From positions 87,676,501 to 87,740,500 of the forward strand of contig NC_084467.1 of the NCBI RefSeq assembly GCF_027409185.1: a stretch of 64,000 nt of DNA. The letters are read 5' to 3'. The first letter of the stretch is position 1. Every line of letters starts with the position of its first letter. Below, piece after piece: positions 44,106-56,129 of the stretch. The notes under the pieces are model-generated. The model saw only the letters and a list, made by a program, of their open reading frames with translations, was not told the origin of the DNA and did no database searches. Origin of the DNA: Cynocephalus volans (lineage: Eukaryota; Chordata; Mammalia; Dermoptera; Cynocephalidae). The position numbers were made by a program, and so were the translations under genes.

Positions 44106-45527
44106 AAAACAAAGATGCCTAAAGTGTAGATAACTCTAAAGAAAGGTATAAGATTTTTTAAAAATTGTGATGAGAGAAGTTCAAATGTGGTAAATAAGAG
44201 TATAGGACAAAACAGATTGATTCCGGTATGTTACTGGGTTCAAAGAGGACTTTCTTTACTATTTAAGCAGGGCCATAAAAAGTTAGTAATATTTTCTTCC
44301 CTCAACGAATATTTATTTTAATGTTTTATTTGAGGAGTTTTTTTACACCAACTCAATCATATTTTATAGAGATACATAAATATTATTATATAGCCACACC
44401 TGAACCTGTGGCTTGAAAATCAGAACCTTTATTTTGAGAAAGAATGTCAGGAAACTGAATAAGCAAAAGGACAAATGACATTCTGGCTAAAAAGCAGCCC
44501 CCCTGAAGAAGGCCATTAAGGTGCTGCCCGTCTTGCTCCATGACAGGCACTGGTAGAGAGAGGTAATTCTCTCTGTTCTGTTAAAAATGCCTTCTTTCTG
44601 GGACTTGAGGGCCTATAAAGCTAGGAAAATATAGAATCATGAGAGGAGGAAGTATGTCTTGGCAGCAGACTAGTCTACAATAACACTGCTACTCATCAGC
44701 AGTGAGTTCTGAAGGTCACAAAAGCCACATCTCAGTTCACGCAGCTCATCTAATTCCCGAGTGGAACAACACACTCGCAGACTTTGAGAGAACGACTTGC
44801 CTAACAAAATAAGTACAACAGTGGGTGTCTGTTAGAAAGAACTTCCTCTTTCTAAGACTAAGAGAACAGGAACAGAGCAGCTTCTGTTCCAAGGCCAGTT
44901 GCCTTTGTGAGAAGACATGCTCATCTTTGTCTTTCTACCTTTCCAATCTTAGATTTCCTGAAAAAATGAGTAAAGCACTCAAGAATGGATTAGATTAAAG
45001 AACCACTAAAGCAAACAATCATTTTTCTGGCCCAGCCAGAGCTGTCAAGAGATGTAAAGAGATTTTCACACAACAACCTCCATGTCTTTTCCCCAAGACC
45101 TTAGCTTGACAAATTTGTCCTATCGACAATGGCCTGGGTACAGGTGGCATTTATTAAATGAAACCACTCATGAAAGTGACATTGTATCTTAGTGGCAGTC
45201 CTGTCAGAGGAATTAGAACAAGAGAAGATAAAGGATGAATCACAAGTGCTCAAGACCACTACTGTCTGTGTGTTCCTGATGACCTCCAGAACATTCTTTC
45301 AAGTCACATATGCTCTGAAGCAACTAACTTTGAAATCAAGGAGAATATCATCTTGACACTCTTGTCAATTGAATACATTGAAAATCCAGTGCTCAAATAA
45401 TATATACTCTAAAAAGATATATTAAATGAAAAGTCAGTTTAAATTTTTCCTACATACTTGAAGAGTCAAGTACTGATTTTACATGACCAGGGATGAGACA
45501 GAGACAGAAAAAGAAGAGACATTCATA
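44106..45527. other. No gene seen
   Basis: Unique-looking, moderately AT-rich DNA without open frames of interest. Confidence 0.45.
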
Positions 45528-45768
45528 AACTAGAGCAGTAGTTCTCAACTAGGAGTGATTTCATCCCCCAGGGTATATTTGGCAATAACTAGAAACATTT
45601 TTGGTCATTGCAACAACTTGGAGGGAAGGGAAATGCTACAGGCAGTTAGTAGACAGAGGCCAAAGATGCTGCTAAACATTCTACAATGCACAAGACAATC
45701 CCCTCCCTCTAACAATGATTTCACCCAAAATGTCCATAGTTCTGAGGCTGAGAAATCCTGAACTAGAA
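45528..45768 (+). mobile_element. MER5A-type hAT-Charlie element, intact ends
   Basis: The body (45536-45760) starts 'cagtagttctcaac' and ends 'gctgagaaatcctg', which are near-inverted ends. In between, 'aaacatttttggtcattgca', 'gatgctgctaaacattctac' and 'cacccaaaatgtccatagtt' match the MER5A consensus. Eight-base duplications flank it: 'aactagag' (45528-45535) and 'aactagaa' (45761-45768). It is non-autonomous and codes for nothing. Confidence 0.88.
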
Positions 45769-46434
45769 TCGTCAAAAGTTGAGTTATGTCTTTTCAGCAA
45801 TTACAAATTTTTAAAAGAAGTTTAACAATACTAAGTTCACACTTTGAGCCCCGCTCCTTCTCCCCAGGCCCTTGTTCCAACCATGGTATTGGTAGATAAA
45901 ATATGGAAAGAGAACATAAAAATACACAGCTATGTCTAAGAAAAATGGAATAAGCATCTCTCTGAAACAGAACCAGACAGCAATGTGAAGTGGAGAGCCT
46001 TCCAGCCCCTGAGAGCAAGCTCATACAGTGGGAGTTTGGTTCCTGTACAATAATGGAGAAGGTGGAGAATGGAACAAGTTTTATTGTATGAAATGAGGAT
46101 GTAAAACTAAATTCAGAAAAGCTGTCACACACAGCTCTCTGAGGAAATGGCTTACAGGAAGCAGAATGCCCAAGGAGGTAAAGGAAACATACAAAGACTC
46201 ATGACCAGGACCTGAGCATACACTCAGTGTCTTGATCTGTGATTTCCTTAATATCACCATTGGATAGAAACCTCAACCACAAGCATAAGATGTGGTTATG
46301 GCCTTTGGGCCAAGGGAACACTGACAGTAATTCCAAAACTACTACACAGGAGAGTATGAGAGAGTAATTTGCATACCAAATTTAAAACAGATAAATAAAA
46401 TTAACACTAAGAAAGTTACTTTCAAAAAATCATC
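45769..46434. other. No gene seen
   Basis: Unique-looking DNA. A minus-strand open frame of 112 codons (45794-46132) has no recognisable motif. Confidence 0.45.
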
Positions 46435-46989
46435 AATGTAGGTAGCCCCTACAGACCAGCAGAAGGCAGGAGCATGCACAGGGTCCCAAGCAGAAGACAT
46501 GGGCAGCCCCCACTGACCAGCAGAAGGCAGGAGCACACCAAAAACACCACTTCTCTATGGGTGGTCCACCACAGCCACTGCCATAGCCACTACTGTGGCA
46601 AGGACAGCTCACTCCCACAGTAGCTGCCACAGCTACTACACAGGTGTCGTGCTGCCCACTCAACTGCATTGGCAAAAAGACAGTCACCAGCAGACACCAG
46701 AAAAAGAAGAGAGAGTCTCTCTCCCCAAAACTCACTTGAGTAATAGATGAAGAAACTGCTCTGTCAGATTATCAGATGACCAGACATCAACACAGAGATA
46801 CCACAAATACAAAAACAAAAGTACACCACCGCCAAAGGAACACAGTAATTCTCAAATAATAGACCCCATAGAGCAGAAAACCCTTGAAATGACTATGAAA
46901 AAAAAAAATAGTCCAAGCAATAATCTTTAGGCAGCTCAATGTGATATGAGAAGACTCAACTAGACAACATAACAAAATGAGAAAAAACA

Positions 46990-47700
46990 TTTAGGACATG
47001 AAGGAGTAAATTTACAAAGAGATTAATACCTTAAAAAAGTATGCAGCAGAACTCATGGAACTGAAAGATTCATTCAGTGAAATAAAAAACACAAATGAGA
47101 GCTTAAATAGCAAGCTAGAGCAAGCAAGGGGGAAAAAAGTTCTGATCTCCAAGATAGTCTTTTCAAAATAACCCAGGCAGAAAAAAAAGAGTTTTAAAAA
47201 ATGAAGAATATCTAAGAGAGCTAGCAGACAACCATAAGTGCACAAATGTTCAAATCATGAGTGCTCCAGAGGGGGAGAAGAAAGGAAAAGGCATTAAAAA
47301 CCTATTCAATGAAATAATAGTGGGAAACTTCCTAGGTATATGGGAGAAACAAGAATCTTCAGATCCAGGAGGCTCAAAGATCACCAAACAGATTCAATTC
47401 AAAAAGATCCTCTGTGAGGCACATCATAGTCAAATTGGCAAAGAGAAAAAGCAGCAAGAGAAAAATGTCAAGTCATAAGGAAGCCCCTATCAGACTAACA
47501 GCAGACTTCTCAACTGAAACTCTGCAAGCCAACAGAAATGGGATGATATATTCAAAATACTAGAAGAAAAAAACTGCCAGCCAAGAATACTATGCACAGC
47601 AAGGCTATCCTTCAGAAATGAGGGAGAAATAGTGTATTTTCCAGACAAACAAAAACCATGGGAGTATACCACCACATGACTAGCCCTGCAAGAAATCCTC
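46990..47700 (+). pseudogene. L1 ORF1, broken
   Basis: The ORF1 pattern is visible in pieces: 'gaactgaaagattcattcag' in the coiled coil, then at 47257-47478 KGIKNLFNEIIVGNFLGI followed by the phrase 'ggctcaaagatcaccaaaca', and near 47520 'aactctgcaagccaacagaa'. Compared with 8928-9317, a deletion near 47440-47470 removes the Lys-Glu-Arg-Ile-Leu segment. Not functional. Confidence 0.8.
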
Positions 47701-47904
47701 AAGAAAGTACTGCATCTGGAATCCAAAAAATGGTAATCACTACCACAAATACACAAGAAAGAATAAAACCTGCTGGTAGAACAAAAATGCAAATGAGAAA
47801 GAGAAAGAAACTGAATTTTACCACCACAAAATGAACAATACCAAAGACAAACAATAAAAGTGAAAGAAAGGAACAAAAGATATTTAAAACATCCAAACAA
47901 AAAT

Positions 47905-50900
47905 CAATAAAATGCCAGGAGTAAGACAACACCTTTCAATAACAACCCAAAATATAAATGGATTAAACTCCCCACTCAAAAGACACACACTAATAAACTG
48001 GATTAAAAAGCTAGACCCAACTATATGCTATCTTCAAGAGACTCACCTTACCTATAAAGACACACACAAACTAATAGTAAAGGGATGGGAAAAGATATAC
48101 CATGCAAATGGAAACCAAATATGACCAGGAATAGCTATTCTTACATCAGATAAAATAGGCTTTAAACCAAAAACCGTAAGAAGAGACAAAGAGGGTTGCT
48201 ACATAATGATAAGGGATCTATCCATCCAGAAGACTTAACAGTCATAAATATATATGCACCCAACACTGGAGTACCCAGATATATAAAGCAAACACTATTA
48301 TACCTAAAGAAGGAGATAGACACCAATACAATAATAGTAGGGGAGCTAAACATCTCTATCTCAGAACTGAACAGATCATCTAGGCAACAAATCAACAGAG
48401 AAACACAAGATTTCAACTACACTTTAGATCAATTGAACCTGGCAGATATCTACAGAACATTTCATCCACCAACCACAGAATATACATTCTTCTCATCAGC
48501 ACATGGAACATTCTCCAGGATAGACCACATGCTAGATCACAAATCAATTCCTAACGAATTTTAAAAAATCAAAAATGTCTCATTTCTTTTCATACCACAA
48601 GGAATTAAAATCAGAAATTAATAACAAGTGAAACTCAGGACAATATACAAATAAATGGAATTAAACAATATGCTCCTGATTGACCTATGAACCCCAAAAG
48701 AAATTAAACAGGAAATCAAAAAATTTCCTGAAAACAACAAAAATAAAGGCACATCATATCAAAACTTGTAGGACAAAAGCAGTATAATGGGGAAGTTTTT
48801 TGCAATAAAAGCTTACATCAAAAGAATAGAAAGACTTTAAATAAACAATCAACCACTACACTTCAAAGAACTAGGAAAACAAGTACAATCCAATTCCAAA
48901 ATTAGTAGATGGAAAGGAATAATTAACATCAGAGCAGAACTAAATTAAATAGAGACCCCCCAAAACAATACAAAAGATCAATTAAAAAATTGTTTTTTTG
49001 AGAAGATGTGCAAAATAGACAAACCATTAGCTAGACTAACTAAAAAAAAAAGAAGACCCCAATAACAAAAATCAGAAATGAAAAAGGAGACATTACAACT
49101 GATGCCAAAGAAATACAAAGAATCATGTGAGACTATTACAAACAACTATATAGCAACAAATTTGAAAACCTAGAGGAAATGGATAAATTTCTTAACACAT
49201 ACAAACCACCAAGACTGAACCAAGAAAAAGTAGAAAACCTGAACAGACCAATAACAAACAATGAGGTTGAAGCAGTAATCAGCAGTCTCCCAACAAAGAA
49301 AAGTCTAAGAATGGATGGCTTTACTGCTGAATTCCACCAAACCTCTAAACAGACATTAACACCAATTCCCTTCAAATTATTCCAAAATATTGAAACAGAG
49401 ACCATTCTCCCAGACTCATTCTATGAGGCTAGCATCACCTTGATACCAAAACCAGACAAAGATACAACAGAAAAAAGAAAACTACAAGCCTATATCTCTG
49501 ATGAACACAGACCCAAAAATACTCAACAAAATATTAACAAACAGAATACAGCAACACATCAAAAAAATTATATAGCATGATCAAATGAGATTTATCCCAG
49601 GAATGCAGGATGGTTCAACATACGCAAGTCAAAATATGTGATACACCACATCAACAAAATCAAGGACAAAAACCATATGATTATCTCAATAGATGCAGAA
49701 AAAGTATTTGAAAAAATTCAACATTGCTTCATGATAAAAATTCTCAGCAAATTAGGTATAGAAGGAAAGAATCTCAACACAATAAAAGCCATATATTACA
49801 AATCTTCCACCAATATCAACCTGAATGGGGAAAAGCTGAAAACTCTTTCCTTAAGAACATGAACATGACAAAGATGCCCACTCTCACCACTCCTATTTAA
49901 TATAGTATTGGAAGTGCTAGCCAAAGCAATCTGGCAAGAGAAAGAAATAAAAGGCATTGAGATTGGAAAAGACAAAGTCAACTGTCCCTGTTTGCAGATG
50001 ACATGATCCTACATGTAGAAAAACCTAAAGATACCACCAAAAAACTTAGAGCTGACCTACGAATTCAGTAAAGTTGCAAGATACAAAATCAACATGCAAA
50101 AATCAGTAGCTTTTTTATACACCAATAATGAACTGGCAGAAAAAGAAATCAAGAAAGCAAGCCCATTTACAATTGTTACCAAAAAAAAAAAAAAAAACCT
50201 GTGAATAAATTTAATCAAGTAGATGAAAGAGCTATACAATGAGAACTACAAATCACTGTTGAAAGAAATTAAGGAGAACACAAAAAAGTTGAAAGACATT
50301 CCATACTCTTGGATTGACAGAATTAACATTGTGGAAATGTCCACACTATCTAAAGCAAACTACAGATTCAATGCAATCCCATCAAAATACTAATGACATT
50401 CTTCACAGGAATAGAAAAAACAATCCTAACACTCACATGGAACAACAAAGACCCCAAATACCCAAAGCAATCCTGAGAAAAAAAATAATAAAGTTGAGGC
50501 ATTACAGTACCTAACTTCAAATTATACTACAAAGCTATAGTAATCAAACAGCATGGTACCAGCATAAAAACAAACACTCAGACAAATGGAACAGAAAAGA
50601 GAACCCAGAAATCAACTCACATACTTATAGCCAATTGATATTTCACAAGGGTGACAGAGCATACATTGGGGAAAGGACTGACACTTCAATAAGTGATGAT
50701 GCTGGGAAAAATGGACATCCATATGCAGAAGGATTAAACTAGACCTGTACCTCTTACCATATTCCAAAACCAATTCAAGATGGATTAAGGACTTATATAT
50801 AAGACCCCAAACTATAAAACTACTAAAAGAAAACATACGGGAAACACTTCAAGAAGTAGGACTGGGCACAGACTTCATGAACGAGACCCCCCCCAAAAAA

Positions 50901-51176
50901 TAAACAAATGGGATTATATCAAATTGAAAGGCTTCCACACAGCAAAAGGAACAATTACCAGAGTGAAAAGACAACTGACAGAATGGGAGAAACTATTTAC
51001 AAACTATTTCTTCCAACAAGGGATTAATATCCAGAATATACAAGGAATTCAAACAATTTAATAGTAAAAAAAATCAAGTAACCCAATTTAAAAATGGGCA
51101 AGGAGCTGAGCAGACATTTCTCAAAGGAAGATATACAAATGGCCAACAGACACATGAAAAAACACTCAACATCACT
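47905..51176 (+). pseudogene. L1 ORF2, broken and 3'-truncated
   Basis: The endonuclease domain is the best preserved part (48196-48564): VINIYAPNTGVPRYIKQTLL, then ELNRSSRQQINRETQDFNYT and SAHGTFSRIDHMLDHK. The reverse transcriptase region at 49179-49580 shows [20 protein letters not shown] and [17 protein letters not shown]. The palm F-A-D-D lies at 49991-50002. Multiple shifts separate these. The C-terminal Cys-rich part is missing because the element ends at 51176. Confidence 0.88.
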
Positions 51177-51339
51177 GGAGACATTTTTCGTTATCACAAC
51201 TGACAGGGATAGATGTGCTACTGTCATCTAGCAGGTAGTAGGCATGGATGCTGCTAAACATCTTACAGTGTACAGGACAGCCCACCACAACGAATGACCT
51301 GACCCAAAACATCAATGGTGCTGAAGTTGAGAAACCCTG
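51177..51339 (+). mobile_element. MER5A-type element, 5'-truncated
   Basis: The sequence begins at 'ggagacatttttcgttatca', about 60 bases into the family consensus. It runs through 'gatgctgctaaacatcttac' and ends 'gttgagaaaccctg', the proper terminus. Its left part is missing and is replaced by L1. Confidence 0.85.
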
Positions 51340-52124
51340 CTTTAGATGAAACAAATAAGATGAAAACGTCTAAAGTCCTCAAAGAAGTAATTTAGGAAAT
51401 AGTAATGTTTTTTTAATGAAAATTTTTGAAAAAAGGTCAGAGACGTAAAACAAGTGAATGTAAAATGAACACATGAAAATCTTAGAAATTAAAAATACTG
51501 TCATTGGTATTTAAAAACTAAAACATGATAAAGTCTAAACAGCACAGAAAATTAGTAAATTAGTTCACAGTACTGAAAAATTCACCAAAATTTAGAAAAG
51601 CATGAAGAAAATACCTTAAAAAAATATGAAAGAGTAGTTAAAAGACATAAAGGATAAACTGAGTCCCTAACTCCTAATAGTAGTTCCAATGGAAGGGTAT
51701 TTAAGGGAATAATGTTGATGCAATTATCAAAGAGATCAGGGCTATGTTTGTTTAAAATATGAAGAAGGCTATGCATACTTATTTAAAGAGCACTCTAAGT
51801 ACAAGCAGGATAGACTAAGATAAATTTGTATCTAGACACATCAGAGTAAACCAGAAGAATATCACTATGCAAAGAGAAAGCTTTTTAAAACTACCAATGA
51901 AAAAGAGAAAATACCTAAAAAGTAATAACTATCAACACTTTTTAACATTTTTGTTACCAGCAAATTTCTCATCAGTAGCCATATATGCCAGAAAATAACA
52001 AAATACTATCGCCTGAAAGCTTAAGAACAGTAAATGCTCAATCTAAATTTCTATGCCCAGCCAAATTATGTTTCAAAAGAAAACAAAATAAAAATACTTT
52101 CAGACATAATAAGAATACCAATAG

Positions 52125-52275
52125 ACAAGGATCTATGTATGTATATAAAATAAAGGTCTGTGTATGTATGTAATATATACACATTCTTACATATATACAC
52201 ACATACACATCTTCATACATGTAATTGTGTATAAGCATGTATATGTGTGTAAATGATGTGTGTGTGTGTATAAAA
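52125..52275. repeat. TA/TG-rich simple repeat
   Basis: Alternating TATG, TATA and TG motifs, ending in (TG)n at 52257-52270, inside the old L1M. Confidence 0.8.
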
Positions 52276-52324
52276 TTTTAGCTTCCAAACCAGGAAAACA
52301 AAAAGAAGAAGAATGTAGAAAATT

Positions 52325-52415
52325 CTGAACAGAAATAGAGAGAAAAGAAAGAAAGAGGAAGGGAAGGAAGGGAAATAGGGAAGAAGAAAGGGAAAAAAGG
52401 AAAAAAGAAGCAAAG
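52325..52415. repeat. Purine (GA/GGAA)-rich tract
   Basis: About 90 bases of almost pure A and G on the plus strand. A mirror-type or triplex-prone tract is possible but not shown. Confidence 0.8.
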
Positions 52416-52666
52416 GGAAAGCATATAATCAGAAAACACAAATAAGATAGTAGAAACAAGTCTAAATATACCACCAAATATAATAAATGTAAATGGATTA
52501 AACCACCCATTAAATAATAGAGATTATCAAGGAAAAAAAATATATATATATACAGCTTACAAATATATATATAGTTTACAAATTAAAATTGCACAGAAAG
52601 TTACAAAAAAAAAGGATAGCAAAAACTATATTGTAAGCATATTAATCAAAAGAATCTCATGCTTTA

Positions 52667-52828
52667 AACAAGAAAATGTTTTAGATTCTTTGTTCTTTGG
52701 TTTTTGGGGTTTTTTTTTTTTTTGGTGGCTGGCTGGTATGGGGATCCGAACCCTTGTCCCTTGGTGTCACAAGGTTATGCTCTAACCAACTGAGCCAACT
52801 GGCCAGCCAACAAGAAAATGTTTTAGAT
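52667..52828 (-). mobile_element. tRNA-Ile-like SINE with perfect 20-bp TSDs
   Basis: The body (52687-52808) on the minus strand reads 'ggctggccagttggctcagt' and 'tggttagagcataaccttgt', close to tRNA-Ile, with the B box complement 'ggatccgaacc' at 52742-52752 and a T run (52710-52723) for the A tail. Identical 20-base copies beginning 'aacaagaaaatg' lie at 52667-52686 and 52809-52828. It sits in the old L1M. Single-unit type. Confidence 0.95.
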
Positions 52829-53076
52829 GAAAATAATTAATAAGGAAACCAGTGGGCACTAAATAAAAAACATTCCACTAAGAAGGTATAATAATAAACA
52901 TCTAACAATTTTGCCTCAAATTTAAAGTCAAAAAAACCAGAATAATAAGAACTAGACCAAAAAATAATGATAGTGGAAGATTCTTAAACACCTCTGTCAG
53001 AAACAAATCAAGCAGGAAAAATAATAAGCCTAAAAAATGTTTCCAGAGAGACAGAAACGATAGAATATACACAAGG

Positions 53077-53147
53077 GTACTTCAAAAAGTTCATGGAAAG
53101 AGTCATATTGTCTTTTGATTTTATTTTTTCACGAACTTTTTGAAATA
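53077..53147. mobile_element. Small mariner-like MITE (hairpin)
   Basis: The left arm 'acttcaaaaagttcatggaa' (53079-53098) is complementary to the right arm 'ttcacgaactttttgaaat' (53128-53146), with about 30 bases between. It is flanked by TA-rich sequence. Short Tc1/mariner-type MITEs of this shape are known in mammals. The family name is not assigned. Confidence 0.6.
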
Positions 53148-53149
53148 TA

Positions 53150-53662
53150 TATATATATATGAGAGGGAATTTATTCTGGAAGTTGGCTCACAAAATTATG
53201 GAGACTGACAAGTCCTACAACAGGCCATCTGCAAGGTGGAGACTCTTGGATGCTGGTAGCATGGTTCAGCCCAAGTCCAAAAGCCTCCAAACCAGGGAAG
53301 CTGGTGGTATAACTCTCACTTGGAGGCTGAAGGCCTTGAGAACCCAGGAGACTGCTGATGAAAGTGGTTGAGTCCAAAGTCCTTGAGAGCCTGGAATTCT
53401 GATATCCAAGTACAAAGAACGATGTCCCAGCTCCAAGAGAGAGAAAGACAGAGAATTCATCTTTCCTCCACCTTTTTGTTTCATCTGATTGGATGGTGCC
53501 CACCCAACTGAGGGCAGATCTTCCCCATTCAGCCCACCCACTCACATACCAATCACCTCTGGACAAACCCTCACAGACACAATGAGAAGTAATGCTTTAC
53601 CAACTCTCTAGGTATTCTTTAATCCAGTCTGGTGGACACCTGAAATTAACTGTCACAAAAAA
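53150..53662 (+). repeat. Mammalian interspersed repeat, family not named
   Basis: The order '(ta)n gagagggaatttattctgga', 'gttggctcacaaaattatgg', 'cttttgtttcatctgattgg', 'atggtgcccacccaactgag', 'accctcacagacacaatgag' and 'cctgaaattaactgtcaca' matches a very common eutherian repeat that I know by sequence but not safely by name. Open frames on the minus strand (91-131 codons) are by-products of this GC-richer repeat. Confidence 0.65.
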
Positions 53663-54411
53663 TTCAGACAACATAATTTGATGCACTTAATCCAATAAAC
53701 ATAAATAGAATCATGCAAATCAAATAGGATACGTTTTATGCATGTATGAAGTATATGCAGAACAAATTCTATAGAATGTTTTATTAATCTAAGGTAGTAC
53801 ATGCTAAAACATTTGTATGAGTGGCCATTATCTAGAAAGAAAAGTTCTTGAGAAGAGATGATTAGAGGGAACACAGAGGTGAAATAGATTCTAGTTCCTT
53901 TAGTTGACAAATAACTTGTGAAGCTCTAGTATGTTCCATACTCCCAACTGGTTTAAGAAATATAAACTTCCAAACTGACTCCCCACGGTCCCTATTCATT
54001 CTCCCAGATGCCTTCTCACTTTCCCCAAACAAAAAGCAGAGATCAATTCTGACGGATTCTCTCCTGATAAATAGGTGTGCAATTCTTTTATGTATATTAT
54101 GGTTATTATTATTTTAAACTACAGCAAGCTTTAATGGACAACGGGGTCACTACCTCATTAAAGGGTCAACTGCTTTATTGTGCCTATTCTGCTAATCATC
54201 AACTTTAATCGTTCTGGGCTTTTTTTTAACTGCAGGAGCTCAGATCTGAGTGTAGATACACCAGTTTAAATCCTTTTTCCCACCTCAAAATTCACAAAAT
54301 CATAAGCCTGATCAAAAAATATTTATGAGACTGAAACGCAGAAGAGAGAGAACTTAAGAAGCTTCCATGTTCTCTCAGAGGCAGCATCGATGTAAAGGAG
54401 CAATTTGGACA
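53663..54411. other. No gene seen
   Basis: AT-rich unique-looking DNA. Confidence 0.45.
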
Positions 54412-54640
54412 TGAATCTGATGCCATTGTTTTCAGTATGCAACTCTAGCAACTTCTTAACCTCTCTGAGCATCAATTTCCTTCTCTGCAAAACAGAGATA
54501 ATAATGCATTGTACTGCTAGTCTCCTAAGATTGCTGTGAACATTAAAAAAAAAAAAAAAAAAGATTGCTGTGAAGATTAAATGACATAATGTTCAAACGT
54601 GCATCACAGGCCTAGTACATAATAAGTACTCTATTCTTGT
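54412..54640 (+). repeat. MIR carrying an internal poly(A) insertion
   Basis: 'actctagcaacttcttaacc', 'tctctgagcatcaatttcct', 'caaaacagagataataatgc', and after the insertion 'agattaaatgacataatgtt' and 'cctagtacataataagtact' follow the MIR consensus. The MIR word 'aagattgctgtgaa' occurs twice, before and after an A run. Confidence 0.8.
54527..54581. mobile_element. Orphan poly(A) insertion between 21-bp duplications
   Basis: A 21-base MIR segment (54527-54547) is repeated at 54561-54581 with one mismatch (C to G at position 15). Between them stands only adenine, 18 in a row counting the shared A's (54545-54562). This is the signature of target-primed reverse transcription in which only the tail was copied. 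Confidence 0.75.
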
Positions 54641-56129
54641 CAATCTAAATCTCTCATCCTGAAAAAGTATGCTGAGAGACTCCAAACCAGCTAATGACTG
54701 TTCTTCCCCGTAGGGGCACCTTATCCTGTGAGCCAGCAATACCATTTCCTGAGTTGGTGACATCAACTTCCTGACCACTTCACTATTTCCATGCTGGCAA
54801 ATTAGTGATTTAGATTCAAGAATAAATAGTATTTATTAGACATTTAAGCCTAACAGGGTTAGGTATTCAGGGAATTTCATAGGTGCATTTGGAGGATATG
54901 GAGACTGAAACAGCGCTCCATAGCCACGGGACTCAGGAGGAGAGAAAGTTATACTTGTTTTATGTTCCTTTTTCATCAGTGGTTAATATTACCAGGTGAT
55001 GAAAAACAGTGAAAGACAATTTTCGTTACTGGAAGATCTATGAGGAGGCCTGATCATACTGTTATTTACAAAATGGAGTAAAATCCTGAAATCCTGCCAG
55101 ATGAAAAAATATAAAACGTAAAATGTTAATACAGCTTTTAGAATTTTTAACTGGCATTACCTTAAATTCAATACAGTGGTTTATAATTTAGTCTAAGTAC
55201 TTCAGCTTATAATCTTCAGCACCATACTCCTATAGTAATGACATTCAGTTACATTTGGAACAATAGACCACAAATATAAGGCAGGATATGGTTTTGAATT
55301 TTTATGATATTAAAGATCCATCTATTTAGATATATGGAGTGCCAGGTCTTTTAATAGATTTTTTAAATTTGCTTGTTTTGGTGTTTTGGGTTGGGTTTTT
55401 TTGTTTGTTTCTTTCTTTCTTTCTTTTGAAAGATTCCAAACCAGATATTTTTTTTTCACTATCATATTTAGCAAGAAACTATTTTTCAACACCTTCTCCC
55501 AACCCAGTGTCAAAGCAGGCCACTCTGAATCACGAGTTCCCAAAATCCTGGAGCTAGCATGCAGCAAGACATCAGCTTTCACATCAGACTTACATGTGAA
55601 TTTTAGCAAGATGCCCTCTGCCCTAGCTTCTTTTTGATGTAGCAAGGGAAAAACATGACCACTTCCCTCCTAGGAACTGGGAAAAGTGTCAAAGGAAATC
55701 TTTTCAATGGAAGGAAAGGGAACAGATCATATTTGTAATATCTTTTCTCTTGCTAGGCCATAAGTTCCATGAGGACAGAAACCATGGCTAAATTAGTAAT
55801 AATAATAATATCTTCAGCAGTAAAGTCCAGTTAAAGTTTTACTCTGTTAATTTAGCTTAATTTGAACTATGGTTCTTAGAATTCTCTTCCCTGCATAATT
55901 CTGAGTTAGCATGAGCTATATAACTTTGCAATAGTAAAATTCAGACAATAGAAAGCACCCTGGCTAGTAAAAGAACAAAGGGATTTATTAGCAGATATCA
56001 GGGGCTTACAAAATTATTGAAGGCCAGCATATCATGGCTTTTAAGTAGTACCCAGACCCTCAGAATCACTCTGCCAATGTCACCGCAGGAAGCTGAAGAC
56101 CTCAGGACAACACTATCTCTGTGTCCCAC
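54641..56129. other. No gene seen
   Basis: Mostly unique. A weak L2 phrase ('cataagttccatgaggacag') lies near 55760. Open frames at 55322-55645 lack motifs and include a Lys-rich complement of a T-rich tract. Confidence 0.45.

Larger units (their letters stand above)
46435..51176 (+). mobile_element. Long L1, inactivated and lacking its 3' end
   Basis: Plus-strand L1 of the same lineage as 8087-13682. The 5' UTR starts near 46435 with two partial repeat units ('gaccagcagaaggcaggagc' at 46454 and 46515, 61 apart) and 'ggtccaccacagccactgcc'. ORF1 fragments run 46990-47700 and ORF2 from about 47905. At 51176 the element stops within late ORF2, at the phrase 'aacactcaacatcact'. The rest of ORF2, the 3' UTR and the poly(A) tail are absent. 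The sequence continues at once in the middle of a MER5A copy. Confidence 0.9.
51340..53070 (+). mobile_element. Ancient L1M (HAL1-like ORF1 plus start of ORF2)
   Basis: ORF1-region phrases 'catcagtagccatatatgcc' and 'tttcagacataataagaata' are followed by 'ataataaatgtaaatggatt' at the ORF2 start. After a SINE come endonuclease-region phrases 'taataataaacatctaacaa' and 'gatagtggaagattcttaaa' near 52890-52990. Plus strand, no coding frame left. The left edge against the MER5A copy is not sharp. Confidence 0.65.

Noticed and set aside
53171-53566. Minus-strand open frames of 91-131 codons
   Set aside because: They are antisense to a common interspersed repeat. No domain and no splice context.
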